A DNA stretch of 64,000 bases from Oligoflexus sp. (GTDB lineage: Bacteria > Bdellovibrionota_B > Oligoflexia > Oligoflexales > Oligoflexaceae), in NCBI RefSeq assembly GCF_035712445.1, contig NZ_DASTAT010000095.1, forward strand, positions 1 to 64,000, given 5' to 3'. Each line of letters starts with the position of its first letter. Within the stretch, counting starts at the first letter, position 1. Shown piece by piece: positions 17,310-26,278 of the stretch. The notes under the pieces were generated by a model, which was given only the letters and a program-made list of their open reading frames with translations, ran no database searches and was not told the origin of the DNA. Both the position numbers and the translations under genes were made by a program.

Positions 17310-18023
17310 ATGAGCGGGACACGACCAGGACGCACGAGTGGAATGAGCCTCCTAGAATTCATGATAGCTTTGGGGATCATGACTTTGATTGCCTATGGCG
17401 CCATGCACTTCTACTCGCGTTTGACTCAAAGCGACGCCGAGGTCAGTGCCAAGGCCAAAGCACAATCCGAGCTGGCCCACATCAATAGTCTTCTGGAAAA
17501 GGATTTGAAGTTTCGCGATATCAAAAATCTCAGCGATCTTTGCACAGCTAACATTTGTACACAAATATCTATAGAACGCTTGGGATCAGGCGGCGCGGGA
17601 ACCTATACGGTCACCTATACGAGCGCCTGCAAAGCCTTGCCCAGCAACAGTAAGCTGAGCAGTTTAAAATTCACGGGAACCAACAGCGAATGCATCAAGG
17701 CACTGAACTGTCCGAGTGGGACCTATCCCAGTCTCGCCATTGAAGTCCCGACGCCACCTGCAGGTGGGTCTGCTCCGATGTATCCGGCTTTGACTCCGCC
17801 ACTGGGACAGAAAAGATCCGCCTATAACCTTGTGGGGGCTGCGCTCTGCGCGACCAGGACGAAGTCCACGAATGTGGCGACACCCACGCCCCACACGGTT
17901 TCCCAGGATCGTATCCTGCTCGAAGGGGCCTTTTTAGGTTCGAACGATGTGATACGGGTTGAACGCAAGGAGACAGTCTTTTCCAGCAACAACATGGCAA
18001 AGATCCAGATGCTGCCGAACTAA
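17310..18023 (+). CDS. prepilin-type N-terminal domain protein (pilin or pseudopilin)
   Basis: 237 residues. A short basic leader (MSGTRPGRTSG) is followed by the type IV prepilin/pseudopilin signature: cleavage after G, then MSLLEFMIALGIMTLIAYGAM with Glu5 of the mature protein present. Prepilin peptidase would cut at G|M and methylate the new N-terminus. The C-terminal domain (about 190 residues, several cysteines) is unlike major pilins; a minor pilin or a general secretion pseudopilin is likely. An AGAGG site lies 5 bases before the ATG. No other pilus genes are nearby. Confidence 0.85.
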   Translation: MSGTRPGRTSGMSLLEFMIALGIMTLIAYGAMHFYSRLTQSDAEVSAKAKAQSELAHINSLLEKDLKFRDIKNLSDLCTANICTQISIERLGSGGAGTYTVTYTSACKALPSNSKLSSLKFTGTNSECIKALNCPSGTYPSLAIEVPTPPAGGSAPMYPALTPPLGQKRSAYNLVGAALCATRTKSTNVATPTPHTVSQDRILLEGAFLGSNDVIRVERKETVFSSNNMAKIQMLPN

Positions 18024-18087
18024 GTTTGCAATTGATCCGCGCTTTGCTAATGTCGAGACTCGATTCATCCTGAATTAAGAGCTTGCC

Positions 18088-19152
18088 ATGCCGGGTTTTC
18101 GCCTCGTTCCGATTATGATGATGGTCCTCGTGAGCGGCTGTCGGCCGACAGGTTTTGATGCCCAGGCCTGGCTTCCTCCTGAAAACCCAGGTCTCCTTAA
18201 AACATTGCCGCCCAATCAGGACCTTGCACAGGCCACGGCCGTTGGCGCTGGCGCCTGGGATGCACCCGAAGATATTGCAGTGGACGGCGCGGGGCGGGTT
18301 TATGCCGGCACTTTGCAAGGGCGTGTGCAGCGACTCGCGGAAGACGGCGAGGCCCAAGTCATCGCCGAGTTTCCCGGTCAGGTTTTGGGACTCGACTTCG
18401 ATGCGAACGGGAACCTTTACGTTTGCGTCGATAGAAACGGGCTGTGGCGCCTCGATCCCAACGGTCGCAAAGAGCTTGTGGTCAATTCGCATGCGGGAAA
18501 AAAACTCGGGCTTTTGGATGATGTGAAGGTCGGGCCGGATGGTTTGGTTTATTTCACGGAAGCTTCAAGCAAATATACGATGCGAACCTATCTGCGGGAC
18601 ATTCTGGAAGGCGTGGAAACCGGGCGGCTTCTGCGTTACGACCCCGCAAGCAAAACGACGGTCGTGCTTTTGGATGGACTCGGTTTTGCCAATGGCTTAA
18701 CCGTGGCGAACGATGCAAGCTATGTGCTGGTCGCGGAAACGTCACGCTATCGCATACGAAAGTATTGGTTAAGCGGTCCCGAATCCGGGAAGAACGTGGT
18801 GCTGCTGGATAATCTTCCCGGTTTTCCCGATGGCCTGAGCCGCATGGTGGATGGGAAGATCTGGGTCGCGTTCATTGCGCCGCGCAATGCTCTTTTGGAC
18901 AAGCTGCATCCGAAACCCTTTATGAAAAATATCCTGGCCGGAATGCCTGCCGGGCTTTTGCCCAAGGACAAACCCTATGGCCTGATCGCATCGATGACGG
19001 AAACGGGGCAGTGGCTGCAGAGTCTTCACGATCCGATCGGGCAGGTCGTGCCCGCGATCAGCTCGGTGGAGACGCAGGGTGAAAAACTGTGGCTCGGAAG
19101 CCTGGAGGGCAAGGCGCTTTATAGCATCACGCCCAAGGCTCTTTTAAAGTAG
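18088..19152 (+). CDS. SMP-30/strictosidine synthase-like beta-propeller lipoprotein
   Basis: 354 residues. Signal peptide with VSGC lipobox (acceptor C17 or so). The body is a six-bladed propeller of the SMP-30/gluconolactonase/strictosidine synthase-like superfamily: 'APEDIAVDGAGRVYAGT', 'GLDFDANGNLYVCVDRNGLWRLDP', 'LLDDVKVGPDGLVYFTEASSKY', 'GLGFANGLTVANDASYVLVAET', 'FPDGLSRMVDGKIWVA'. The Y-F-T-E-A-S-S and F-A-N-G-L blocks are closest to the APMAP/strictosidine-synthase-like subgroup, usually hydrolases of small esters or lactones; the substrate is unknown. It overlaps the convergent dus gene by nine bases. Confidence 0.85.
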   Translation: MPGFRLVPIMMMVLVSGCRPTGFDAQAWLPPENPGLLKTLPPNQDLAQATAVGAGAWDAPEDIAVDGAGRVYAGTLQGRVQRLAEDGEAQVIAEFPGQVLGLDFDANGNLYVCVDRNGLWRLDPNGRKELVVNSHAGKKLGLLDDVKVGPDGLVYFTEASSKYTMRTYLRDILEGVETGRLLRYDPASKTTVVLLDGLGFANGLTVANDASYVLVAETSRYRIRKYWLSGPESGKNVVLLDNLPGFPDGLSRMVDGKIWVAFIAPRNALLDKLHPKPFMKNILAGMPAGLLPKDKPYGLIASMTETGQWLQSLHDPIGQVVPAISSVETQGEKLWLGSLEGKALYSITPKALLK

Positions 19153-20226
19153 ATTGATGCGTCGGGTCATCGGAAAGTGATAGGTGTCGCGGCTGTGCAG
19201 AGTCATGGCCTTCACTTCGGCCAAAGTTTTGGACTTCATGCAGTGCGAATAATAGGAATGACCGAAGACCAGCCACTTGCAGGCGTTGATCACATGAAAG
19301 CGCAGGCGCCGTAATTTTTTCTCATCATCGTCAAAGTACTGATCGAGCAGTTCACAGTAAAGGACCATCGCGTCCAGAAAAGCCCGGCCTTCCTCTTCCG
19401 GAGTTTCCGGTGGCGTTTGCCCGGGAAAGGCCGCCGGCGGCGTGGTGTAGCCGAGACGATGGGCGATCTGCCAGATGATCCAGGGTCGGGCTGTGGCGGC
19501 GCGACCGATCATGATGCCATCGACCTGAACATCCTGAAGAAGATGCAGGGCATCATCGGCGGTTTGAATATCGCCGTTCACAACGATGGGAATGCCGCGC
19601 CTTGGAATCAGGTCCGTGACCAGACTCCAGTCGGCCTCGCCCTTATGTTTCTGCGACTGGGTTCGGGCGTGAATGGTCAACCAGTCGGCACCGGCCGCTT
19701 CGAGCCCATCGGTGAAGCGCACCAGAAAATCCGGGTCGGCCTTGTCCTGGCCACAGCGCATTTTTACGCTGACAGGTCGCGAAGAATAACGTCTGGTCAT
19801 GCCCACGATGCTGGCAGCATATTCAGGATCGCCCAATAGACGAACACCCCAGTTATGTTTGAGGTGCTGACGTGCCGGGCAGCCCATATTGATGTCAAAA
19901 CCCCAAGGCTCAAGCGGCATCAGCTTTTCAATCGAGCGGGCTATGTAACTTTCCTCGTTGCCCAGGAGCTGCGGAACGAAATGCGACTCCTGGTCCATGA
20001 CGCGCAATTCATCAACCCGGTCGATTCGTTCGAAAGGAAGTCGCCTTGTGGAAAGCATTTCGGTAAAAAGAAGTGGGTTGAGTCCTTCTGGCGTGTAATG
20101 GCGAACCATGTGACGAAATGCCACATGACTGAGGCCCACCATCGGTGCCACAGTGACAGGAAAGGCCGCACCGAGGGCGGCGAATCGAGAATTTTGCCAA
20201 TGACTTTGGAATTTTTCGTAAGACAT
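19144..20226 (-). CDS. tRNA-dihydrouridine synthase
   Basis: 360 residues, FMN-dependent reductase that makes dihydrouridine in the tRNA D-loop using NAD(P)H. Seen: 'VTVAPMVGLSHVAFR' at the TIM-barrel start, 'PQLLGNEE', 'GFDINMGCPARQ' with catalytic Cys116, 'PVSVKMRCG', 'WLTIHARTQSQKHKGEADW' and 'IPIVVNGDI...GIMIGRAATARPWI' for FMN phosphate binding. The subtype (DusA, B or C) cannot be assigned confidently; the MGCPA and HARTQ blocks are closest to DusC-like proteins. GGAG 5 bases upstream supports the ATG at 20226. Confidence 0.92.
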   Translation of the reverse strand: MSYEKFQSHWQNSRFAALGAAFPVTVAPMVGLSHVAFRHMVRHYTPEGLNPLLFTEMLSTRRLPFERIDRVDELRVMDQESHFVPQLLGNEESYIARSIEKLMPLEPWGFDINMGCPARQHLKHNWGVRLLGDPEYAASIVGMTRRYSSRPVSVKMRCGQDKADPDFLVRFTDGLEAAGADWLTIHARTQSQKHKGEADWSLVTDLIPRRGIPIVVNGDIQTADDALHLLQDVQVDGIMIGRAATARPWIIWQIAHRLGYTTPPAAFPGQTPPETPEEEGRAFLDAMVLYCELLDQYFDDDEKKLRRLRFHVINACKWLVFGHSYYSHCMKSKTLAEVKAMTLHSRDTYHFPMTRRINLL

Positions 20227-20302
20227 CAGAGCTCCGGTTCGACAGACATCGTGTTACGCGAAGCCTGATGCGAGGTCAACCGACGCTTTGCCCTGAAGAA
20301 AT

Positions 20303-20662
20303 TCAGGCAGGTTTTTTCACGATTTTCTGCAGGGCCAACTCTTCCAGAGAGCGGCCACGTATCGCATTGAATTTATTAACAAATGCGACGTCTTCCGGCA
20401 GATAGGGTTTGATATGGTTTTCCGGGAATGACGAGACGACGATCACAGGAATTCCGTGATTCACGCAGTAGTGGGCGAGGGAGGCGCCGTCACCGTCTTT
20501 CATGTTGTAGTCCGAGACTACAAGATCATAGGTCTTGAGCTTCAAGAGATTGATAGCTTCATAGCCGGCAGCGGCAGTCACAGTTTCACCCAGGTCTTTG
20601 AGTTTGTCCTGAATGACAAGAGCCAGTTCCTGGTCATCATCGACGATCAGCACTCTGTACAT
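20303..20662 (-). CDS. single-domain response regulator
   Basis: 119 residues, a receiver domain without output domain. The acidic pocket (VDDD), the phospho-acceptor Asp in VVSDYNM, the switch Ser in IVVSSFP and the conserved Lys in FVNKFN are all present. Such proteins work by protein contact, as CheY or Spo0F do. The ATG at 20662 has AGGAAG just upstream; a GTG at 20668 overlaps that site. No kinase is adjacent. Confidence 0.87.
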   Translation of the reverse strand: MYRVLIVDDDQELALVIQDKLKDLGETVTAAAGYEAINLLKLKTYDLVVSDYNMKDGDGASLAHYCVNHGIPVIVVSSFPENHIKPYLPEDVAFVNKFNAIRGRSLEELALQKIVKKPA

Positions 20663-20769
20663 GGGCACTTCCTATGCTCAATGGCTTAGCTACCTCCACT
20701 CTAGCACATCCGCCTGACAGGGAAAAGCTGCCGACTCAAGCCCCACTCGTAAGTTCCTGTATCGAATCC

Positions 20770-20799
20770 TTGAAATCTAACGCGAATTCAACATACTAT
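20770..20799 (+). promoter_or_regulatory. candidate promoter of the envelope-biogenesis operon
   Basis: TTGAAA (20770-20775) and TACTAT (20794-20799) with 18-base spacing, 58 bases before the lolC-type start codon. Confidence 0.5.
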
Positions 20800-20856
20800 G
20801 TCCCCTAAACCTCGGGGGCACCTCACGAATCGCCTCGGGTAAGCGGGGATGGATGC

Positions 20857-22161
20857 GTGGCAGATCGAGCCGGTTTCAGTTTCATTCAGTGGGCCGCCTG
20901 GCGTTACCTTATTGCTCGCAAAGGGCGGCACGGTCTATCTTTCATGACCACATTCTCGATCATAGGTGTGATGATCGGCGTTGCCGCATTGATCGTCGTG
21001 CTGTCGGTCATGGGTGGCTTCGAACAGGATCTTAAAAACAAAATGCTCCGCGGCCAACCTCATCTGGAGGTCCTGGCCGAAAACGCGGTCGCCGGTTTCA
21101 GTCTGCAGAAATATCCGCTCAGCTCCTTTGAAAAAATGTTTCCAGAAGCCAGTGGCATCGCGCCCTTCATTCAGTCCGATGTGGTGCTGAAGCAGGGCAA
21201 GCATCTGTCGGCCGTCGTCCTCTTCGGACTCGATCCCGAGGTGGGCGGGGACCTGTGGGCCTTCGACTCCTCGATGACCGAAGGCAAGCTCGCGGACATC
21301 GCGACCGAACATGCTCCTTTAATAACCACCGACGGGGATCGTTCGCGCTGGCCGGGCATCGTCCTGGGGGATAGCCTTGCAGGTCAACTCGGGGCCGAGA
21401 TCGGTGATGAGATCACCGTGCTCAGTCCGCAGGCCGCTTCCTCGTCGACGATCATGAGCGGGGGGACCATTACGCGTTCCTATGTGCTGGTCGGGACCTT
21501 TCATACCGGGCTTTTCAATTATGATTCGAAATGGGCCGTCGTGTCCCTGAGCGAAGGCCGGAAATTCATGTCCGATTACGATCCCTCGCTGGATGATGAG
21601 GAGTATGTGATCGGGGTCGGCATCAATACGAAAGACCCCATGCACATCGATCCGCTCGCGGAACGCCTGAAGCAGGTCAAAGGCCTGAGCGGCAAGACGT
21701 GGAAGCAGACCAACTCGGCTCTCATCTTTGCCCTGCAGCTGGAAAAATATACGATGGGCTCGATCCTGATGCTCATCATCCTGGTTGCCGCGTTCTCGAT
21801 CAGCGGCACGATGATGATGACCGTTTATCATAAAAAGCGGCAGATCAGCCTTCTGCGGTCCTTGGGGATGACCCAGCGCGATATCGGTCGGCTGTATCTG
21901 GTCCAGGGTTTCACCATCGGCACCGTCGGCATCATCCTCGGTCTGGCCTTGGGACTCGGCCTCTGTTTTCTGCTCAAGCAATTGCGCTTCGCTGAACTTC
22001 CCGTCAACCTCCTGTCCCTGCGCAGTCTGCCGGTTCGGTTTTTACCCTTCGATTATATGATTATTTGCGGTGCGGTCTGGATTCTGAGCCTTCTCGGCGC
22101 ATTCTATCCAGCTGCGATCGCGGCGCGACAAAACCCTTCGCAGGGACTGAGGTATTCGTGA
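20857..22161 (+). CDS. lolC: lipoprotein-releasing ABC transporter permease (LolC/LolE type)
   Basis: 434 residues, FtsX-like permease that extracts outer-membrane lipoproteins from the inner membrane and hands them to LolA. TM1 is about 25-50 (FMTTFSIIGVMIGVAALIVVLSVMGGFE), then a periplasmic domain to about 280 and three C-terminal helices; the '..SGTMMMTVYHKKRQISLLRSLGMTQRDI' block after TM2 is characteristic. Start is GTG at 20857 with GGGGAT 6 bases upstream. Its TGA overlaps the GTG of lolD (GTGA), so the two are coupled. Only one permease is encoded here; the transporter may be a homodimer or have a partner elsewhere. Confidence 0.9.
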   Translation: MADRAGFSFIQWAAWRYLIARKGRHGLSFMTTFSIIGVMIGVAALIVVLSVMGGFEQDLKNKMLRGQPHLEVLAENAVAGFSLQKYPLSSFEKMFPEASGIAPFIQSDVVLKQGKHLSAVVLFGLDPEVGGDLWAFDSSMTEGKLADIATEHAPLITTDGDRSRWPGIVLGDSLAGQLGAEIGDEITVLSPQAASSSTIMSGGTITRSYVLVGTFHTGLFNYDSKWAVVSLSEGRKFMSDYDPSLDDEEYVIGVGINTKDPMHIDPLAERLKQVKGLSGKTWKQTNSALIFALQLEKYTMGSILMLIILVAAFSISGTMMMTVYHKKRQISLLRSLGMTQRDIGRLYLVQGFTIGTVGIILGLALGLGLCFLLKQLRFAELPVNLLSLRSLPVRFLPFDYMIICGAVWILSLLGAFYPAAIAARQNPSQGLRYS

Positions 22162-22856
22162 CTGATACGACCCCGATTATTGAGCTTCAAGGTGTCTTTA
22201 AGACTTATCAAGTCGTAGAGCAACAGGTCCAGGCTTTGCGCGGTGTAAACCTGAAAGTTCGCAAAGGCCAGATGGTTGGGATAACCGGCCGATCTGGTTC
22301 CGGGAAAAGTACGCTGTTGCATGTGATCGGCACTCTTGATACTCCAAGTGCTGGTGTGGTGAGGCTGAACGGCAAGGATGTGTCGCATGTTAGCGATCAA
22401 ACAGCGTCAGCCTTCCGCAATCGGACGGTGGGTTTTGTGTTTCAGATGAACAATCTGCTGCCAGAATTCTCGGCCATTGAAAACGTGATGATGCCCGGAC
22501 TCATTGCAGGCGGCAACCGCAGCCTGCTTCGGGATCGGGCTATTAAGCTTTTGCAGGCCGTGGAGCTTGGCCATCGTCTGGATCACCGTCCGGCGGAACT
22601 TTCGGGCGGTGAGCAGCAGCGGGTGGCGATCGCCCGAGCCTTGCTCATGGAACCACCTATCCTCCTGGCTGACGAACCTACAGGGAACCTCGATAAGAAA
22701 AGCGGGGAACTCGTGGAATCGCTGCTGATGGACTTGAGTAAACGGAATCAGTTGACCATGCTCCTTGTAACACACGACAACGAGCTGGCGAAACGACTGC
22801 CTTACCAGGTGGTGATGGAAGACGGAAATATTGTGGATTTTGGGGGACCCTGGTGA
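22158..22856 (+). CDS. lolD: lipoprotein-releasing ABC transporter ATPase LolD
   Basis: 232 residues, the ATPase of the Lol release complex. Walker A GRSGSGKST, Q-loop 'FVFQMNNLLPEFSAIENV', ABC signature LSGGEQQR, Walker B ILLADEPTGNLD and H-loop LLVTHD are intact; the LLPEF/ENVMMP stretch is typical of LolD. I take GTG 22158 as start since it overlaps the permease stop; an in-frame ATG at 22065 lies within lolC. Its TGA overlaps the GTG of bamA. Confidence 0.92.
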   Translation: MTDTTPIIELQGVFKTYQVVEQQVQALRGVNLKVRKGQMVGITGRSGSGKSTLLHVIGTLDTPSAGVVRLNGKDVSHVSDQTASAFRNRTVGFVFQMNNLLPEFSAIENVMMPGLIAGGNRSLLRDRAIKLLQAVELGHRLDHRPAELSGGEQQRVAIARALLMEPPILLADEPTGNLDKKSGELVESLLMDLSKRNQLTMLLVTHDNELAKRLPYQVVMEDGNIVDFGGPW

Positions 22857-25162
22857 GACGATTCTTAATCGCACTTCCACTCTTGGCGGCTTTACAGCCC
22901 AGTCTCGTGGCTGCGGAACGCATAACGGAAGTGGTCGTTCGCGGCAATAAAAAGGTCGAGGCTGATGCGATCCTGACCAGCATCAAGTCGACCAAGGGCG
23001 AGAATCTCGATCCCACGACCATTCGCGAAGACATCAAGAAACTGCACGAACTCGGCTATTTCTCCGATATCAAGGTGTACCGGGAAGAAATCGCCGGCGG
23101 CGTGCGGGTGATCATAGATGTGAAAGAGAAACCTGCGATCGTCGCCATCAAATTCAACGGCATCGAAGAGCTGAAGGAAGACGACTTCAAAGACAAGCTC
23201 GAAACCAAGGTCTATACGATCGTCAATGAGAGCACGATCAACAACGACCTCAGGATGATCGAGAAGCAGTACCTGGAAAAAGGCTACTACCTCGCCAAAG
23301 CTTCGTATAAAATCGAAGTCAATCCGCAGAACGAAAACGAAGTCACCCTGCTTTACAATATCGAAGAAGGCGGGAAAGTCCTGGTGGGCGACGTGCACAT
23401 CATGGGCAACCACTTCTTCTCGGATGCGGATCTGATCGGGAATTTCTTCTCGCGTCCTTTCACGCGCATGTCGAACATCTCGGCGCCGGGCTCGGTTTAT
23501 AACGACGAGTTCATCAAGCGCGATACGGAAGTCATCAGCTATCTCTACAAAGACCAGGGTTTTGCCGAGGTGAATGTCGGCGCGCCGGTGAAGGTGATCG
23601 ATGAGGATCGCCGTTTCGTGCGTCTGACCTTTGAATTGGAAGAAGGCATCCAGTATAACGTCGGCGGCATCGAGGTGTCGGGCGATGTGCTTTATCCGGT
23701 GGAAGAGCTGAAAGAATGGATGCAGCTGAAACCGAATGAACTGTTCCGCTTCTCGAACTTCCGCAAGGACGTCGAGATGCTGATCGATAAATACGGGGAC
23801 AAGGGCTACGCGTTCGTGGACGTGAACCCGAAGCACCGCTATGACCGCGAGAAGAAGCTGGTCTATCTGAACTATGAAATCGCCAAGGGTGAGAAGGTAT
23901 ACTTCGGTGACTTCACGTTCATCGGGAACACGAAAACCCGCGATAACGTTCTGCGTCGCGAACTGGAAGTCGCGGATGGCGAGCTTTACAGCGGAACGCG
24001 CCTTGCGACTTCGAAAGCCAACATGGAACGCCTCGGCTTCTTCGAGGAAGTGCAGACCGTGCGTCAGCGCGATGAGAAGCAGCCGTCCATTCTTCATTAC
24101 CGCTTCAAAGTGAAGGAAAAACCCACGGGTCAGCTGCAGGCGGCCCTTGGTTTCAGTCCTGGCGCGGAAGCTGCGGAAAACAAGTGGTTCGGTCAGGGCC
24201 GCTATTCGGAAGAAAACCAGAGCGGTAAAGGCTGGCGTTCGAACGTCACCGGCCGCTGGAACGGTGGCAAGAACTACTCGCTGGAACTGGGTTTGACCGA
24301 TCCTCGCGTCAACGACTCGTTCTGGTCGCTGGGCTTCTCGGCCTTCGTTCGCAACGAAGTGCGCTTGATCGCCGACGGCGTGGATATCCAGGAAGGTCGC
24401 AAAGGCGGCAGTATCACCGTCGGCCGCCGTATCATCGAACTGGTGCGCGCGTCGATCACCTACCGGACCTCGATCATCGACATCGAGTCGAAGACGGCCC
24501 TGGTCGGCAGCTTTGTGGAAGCCGGTCGCGAGAACAGCATCATCCTGGGCGTCGCGCGTAACGCCACCAACAACTATATAGATCCTTCCGAAGGCTCGGA
24601 TGTTCGTTTCGCCCAGGAATTCACGGGGGGAAGCCTGCTCGGCGGTACCCGTCAGTACCTTGAAACCACAGCATCGGCGGCCTTCTTCGTGCCCGTGGAT
24701 TACACGGATACGTATCGCACGTATTTCCGCTTCTTCGGTGATTTCGGACTGCTGTGGCCGAACGGTGACAAGCCGATCCCCATGCTGACCCGTTATCGCC
24801 TGGGCGGTGCCGAGAACATGCGCGGCTACGATAACCTTTCTTTGGGTCCGAAGTACGGTATCCTTCAGGCCCCGAACAGTGAAGCCAAGGTCATCAACAA
24901 GGGCGGTAACAGAAAGCTGCTCTTCCAGGCCGAATACTTCATGCCGATTATCAAGGAAGCCAATATCAAAGGCCTGCTCTTCTATGATATGGGCCGGGTC
25001 TATGATGAAACCGAGGAAATGAAACTCACAGGTTTCAATCGGGACGTCGGTTTCGGCTTCCGCTGGATCACGCCGGTGGCGCCTTTCCGTTTCGAGTGGG
25101 CTTATCCCATTGAAAACGGCCGACCCGGTGATCTAAAATTTATTTTCTATTTAGGTTATTGA
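22853..25162 (+). CDS. bamA: outer-membrane protein assembly factor BamA
   Basis: 769 residues, the Omp85 insertase that folds beta-barrel proteins into the outer membrane. Signal peptide (about 1-20, ending LVAAE), then five POTRA repeats from about 24 to 425 (first 'ITEVVVRGNKKVEADAILTSI'), then the 16-stranded barrel. The loop-6 motif appears as GGAENMRGYDN, with RGY for the usual RGF. The barrel ends in an aromatic-rich strand (DLKFIFYLGY) although the last residue is Tyr instead of Phe. GTG start overlaps lolD by four bases, making lolC-lolD-bamA one translational chain. High, even codon bias suggests strong expression. Confidence 0.95.
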   Translation: MRRFLIALPLLAALQPSLVAAERITEVVVRGNKKVEADAILTSIKSTKGENLDPTTIREDIKKLHELGYFSDIKVYREEIAGGVRVIIDVKEKPAIVAIKFNGIEELKEDDFKDKLETKVYTIVNESTINNDLRMIEKQYLEKGYYLAKASYKIEVNPQNENEVTLLYNIEEGGKVLVGDVHIMGNHFFSDADLIGNFFSRPFTRMSNISAPGSVYNDEFIKRDTEVISYLYKDQGFAEVNVGAPVKVIDEDRRFVRLTFELEEGIQYNVGGIEVSGDVLYPVEELKEWMQLKPNELFRFSNFRKDVEMLIDKYGDKGYAFVDVNPKHRYDREKKLVYLNYEIAKGEKVYFGDFTFIGNTKTRDNVLRRELEVADGELYSGTRLATSKANMERLGFFEEVQTVRQRDEKQPSILHYRFKVKEKPTGQLQAALGFSPGAEAAENKWFGQGRYSEENQSGKGWRSNVTGRWNGGKNYSLELGLTDPRVNDSFWSLGFSAFVRNEVRLIADGVDIQEGRKGGSITVGRRIIELVRASITYRTSIIDIESKTALVGSFVEAGRENSIILGVARNATNNYIDPSEGSDVRFAQEFTGGSLLGGTRQYLETTASAAFFVPVDYTDTYRTYFRFFGDFGLLWPNGDKPIPMLTRYRLGGAENMRGYDNLSLGPKYGILQAPNSEAKVINKGGNRKLLFQAEYFMPIIKEANIKGLLFYDMGRVYDETEEMKLTGFNRDVGFGFRWITPVAPFRFEWAYPIENGRPGDLKFIFYLGY

Positions 25163-25198
25163 TCATTTTTTTCAACTTCGTCAAAAGGGATGTCGCCC

Positions 25199-25780
25199 AT
25201 GCACTTTTCGGGACTTCTACGTCAGGTTCGTCAGTGGTTGCCTGTGCTTGTTCTTTGTACTGCCTATGCCAGGACAAGCCCGGCTCAGGCTGTCGCTACA
25301 CCCGGCGCCGGCGGCAAGTATGCCGTTGTTGATATGCAGGCCGTTATCCTGAATGTGGATGAAGGCAAGAGCGCGCGCGCGGATCTGGAAAAGCAAATCA
25401 AAGCCAAAGAAAAAGATTTGCTTAAGAAAAAGGAAGAACTCGACAACATGAACAAGGAGTGGGAAAAACAAGCTCCACTTCTGAACGAACAAGCTCGGAT
25501 GAGCAAGCAAAAGGAATTTCAAGAGAAGTTCATGTCGCTTCGCAATGAAGAGATGAGCTTCCAGAACGAGATCAAAGGCAAAGAGCAGGCTGCCACGCAG
25601 AAAATCGCGATCGCAGTCAGCAAACTGGTCAACGATATGGCGAAGCAACGAGGCTTTGAGATGGTGTTTGAGACCAACAGCGCTGGTCTTCTTTACCTCA
25701 AAGATCCCGTGGATATGACCAAGGACGTGATTGCCGCTTTTGAAGCACAAAGCAAGAAAGGCAATACGGCCAAGAAATAA
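25199..25780 (+). CDS. OmpH/Skp-family periplasmic chaperone
   Basis: 193 residues from the ATG at 25199, for which AAGGGA is well placed; ATG 25190 overlaps that site. Signal peptide (to about ...TSPAQA), a short linker, then the OmpH/Skp core: 'YAVVDMQAVILNVDEGKSARADLEKQI', a long Lys/Glu-rich coiled-coil arm (about 70-140), and the returning 'FEMVFETNSAGLLYLKDPVDMTKDVI'. Skp holds unfolded outer-membrane proteins on the way to BamA, matching its position behind bamA. Confidence 0.9.
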   Translation: MHFSGLLRQVRQWLPVLVLCTAYARTSPAQAVATPGAGGKYAVVDMQAVILNVDEGKSARADLEKQIKAKEKDLLKKKEELDNMNKEWEKQAPLLNEQARMSKQKEFQEKFMSLRNEEMSFQNEIKGKEQAATQKIAIAVSKLVNDMAKQRGFEMVFETNSAGLLYLKDPVDMTKDVIAAFEAQSKKGNTAKK

Positions 25781-25795
25781 GGAGCAGCAGTCACC

Positions 25796-26266
25796 ATGGT
25801 GAATTCAGAATCGGCCAACAGCAACGTTAACTCAACCACGCCCGCAGCCGGCCTGGGTTCCATTCAAGACTGGTTGCCCCATCGTTATCCATTCCTTCTG
25901 GTCGATCGAGTCCTGGACTATCGCGCGGGTGAATTCATCCGCGCACTCAAGATGGTGTCAGGGCTGGATCCCTACCTGCAGGGTCATTTCCCAGGCAACC
26001 CTGTCATGCCCGGTGTTTTGATCGTCGAAGCCATGGCCCAGGCTTCCGGTATTTTGGGTCGCCTGACTTTCCCTGAAAGAAAAAATTCCTGCCTGCTCAC
26101 AGAGATCGGTGAGACGAGGTTCCGCCGTCAGGTCGTTCCTGGCGACGCTTTGGAACTCCATATCACTGTGGATAAGCAGCGTAAGGACTTCTTCTGGTTT
26201 AACGGCACAGCCAAGGTTTCTGGTGAATTGGCTGCGTCCTGTGTATTTACTGCCAAGCTGAGCTAA
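25796..26266 (+). CDS. fabZ: 3-hydroxyacyl-ACP dehydratase FabZ
   Basis: 156 residues. Hot-dog fold dehydratase of fatty-acid elongation. 'LPHRYPFLLVDRVLDY' and the active-site helix 'GHFPGNPVMPGVLIVEAMAQ' (catalytic His and Glu) are intact. About 20 Ser/Asn/Thr-rich residues precede the domain. AAGGAG upstream supports the start. It sits between ompH and lpxA as in many diderms, except that lpxD, often between ompH and fabZ, is missing here. Confidence 0.94.
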   Translation: MVNSESANSNVNSTTPAAGLGSIQDWLPHRYPFLLVDRVLDYRAGEFIRALKMVSGLDPYLQGHFPGNPVMPGVLIVEAMAQASGILGRLTFPERKNSCLLTEIGETRFRRQVVPGDALELHITVDKQRKDFFWFNGTAKVSGELAASCVFTAKLS

Positions 26267-26278
26267 TGAGTAAAACCT

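Noticed and set aside
22892..24097. 401-codon minus-strand frame within bamA
   Set aside because: Mirror of the biased codons of bamA; the POTRA and barrel motifs are on the plus strand.
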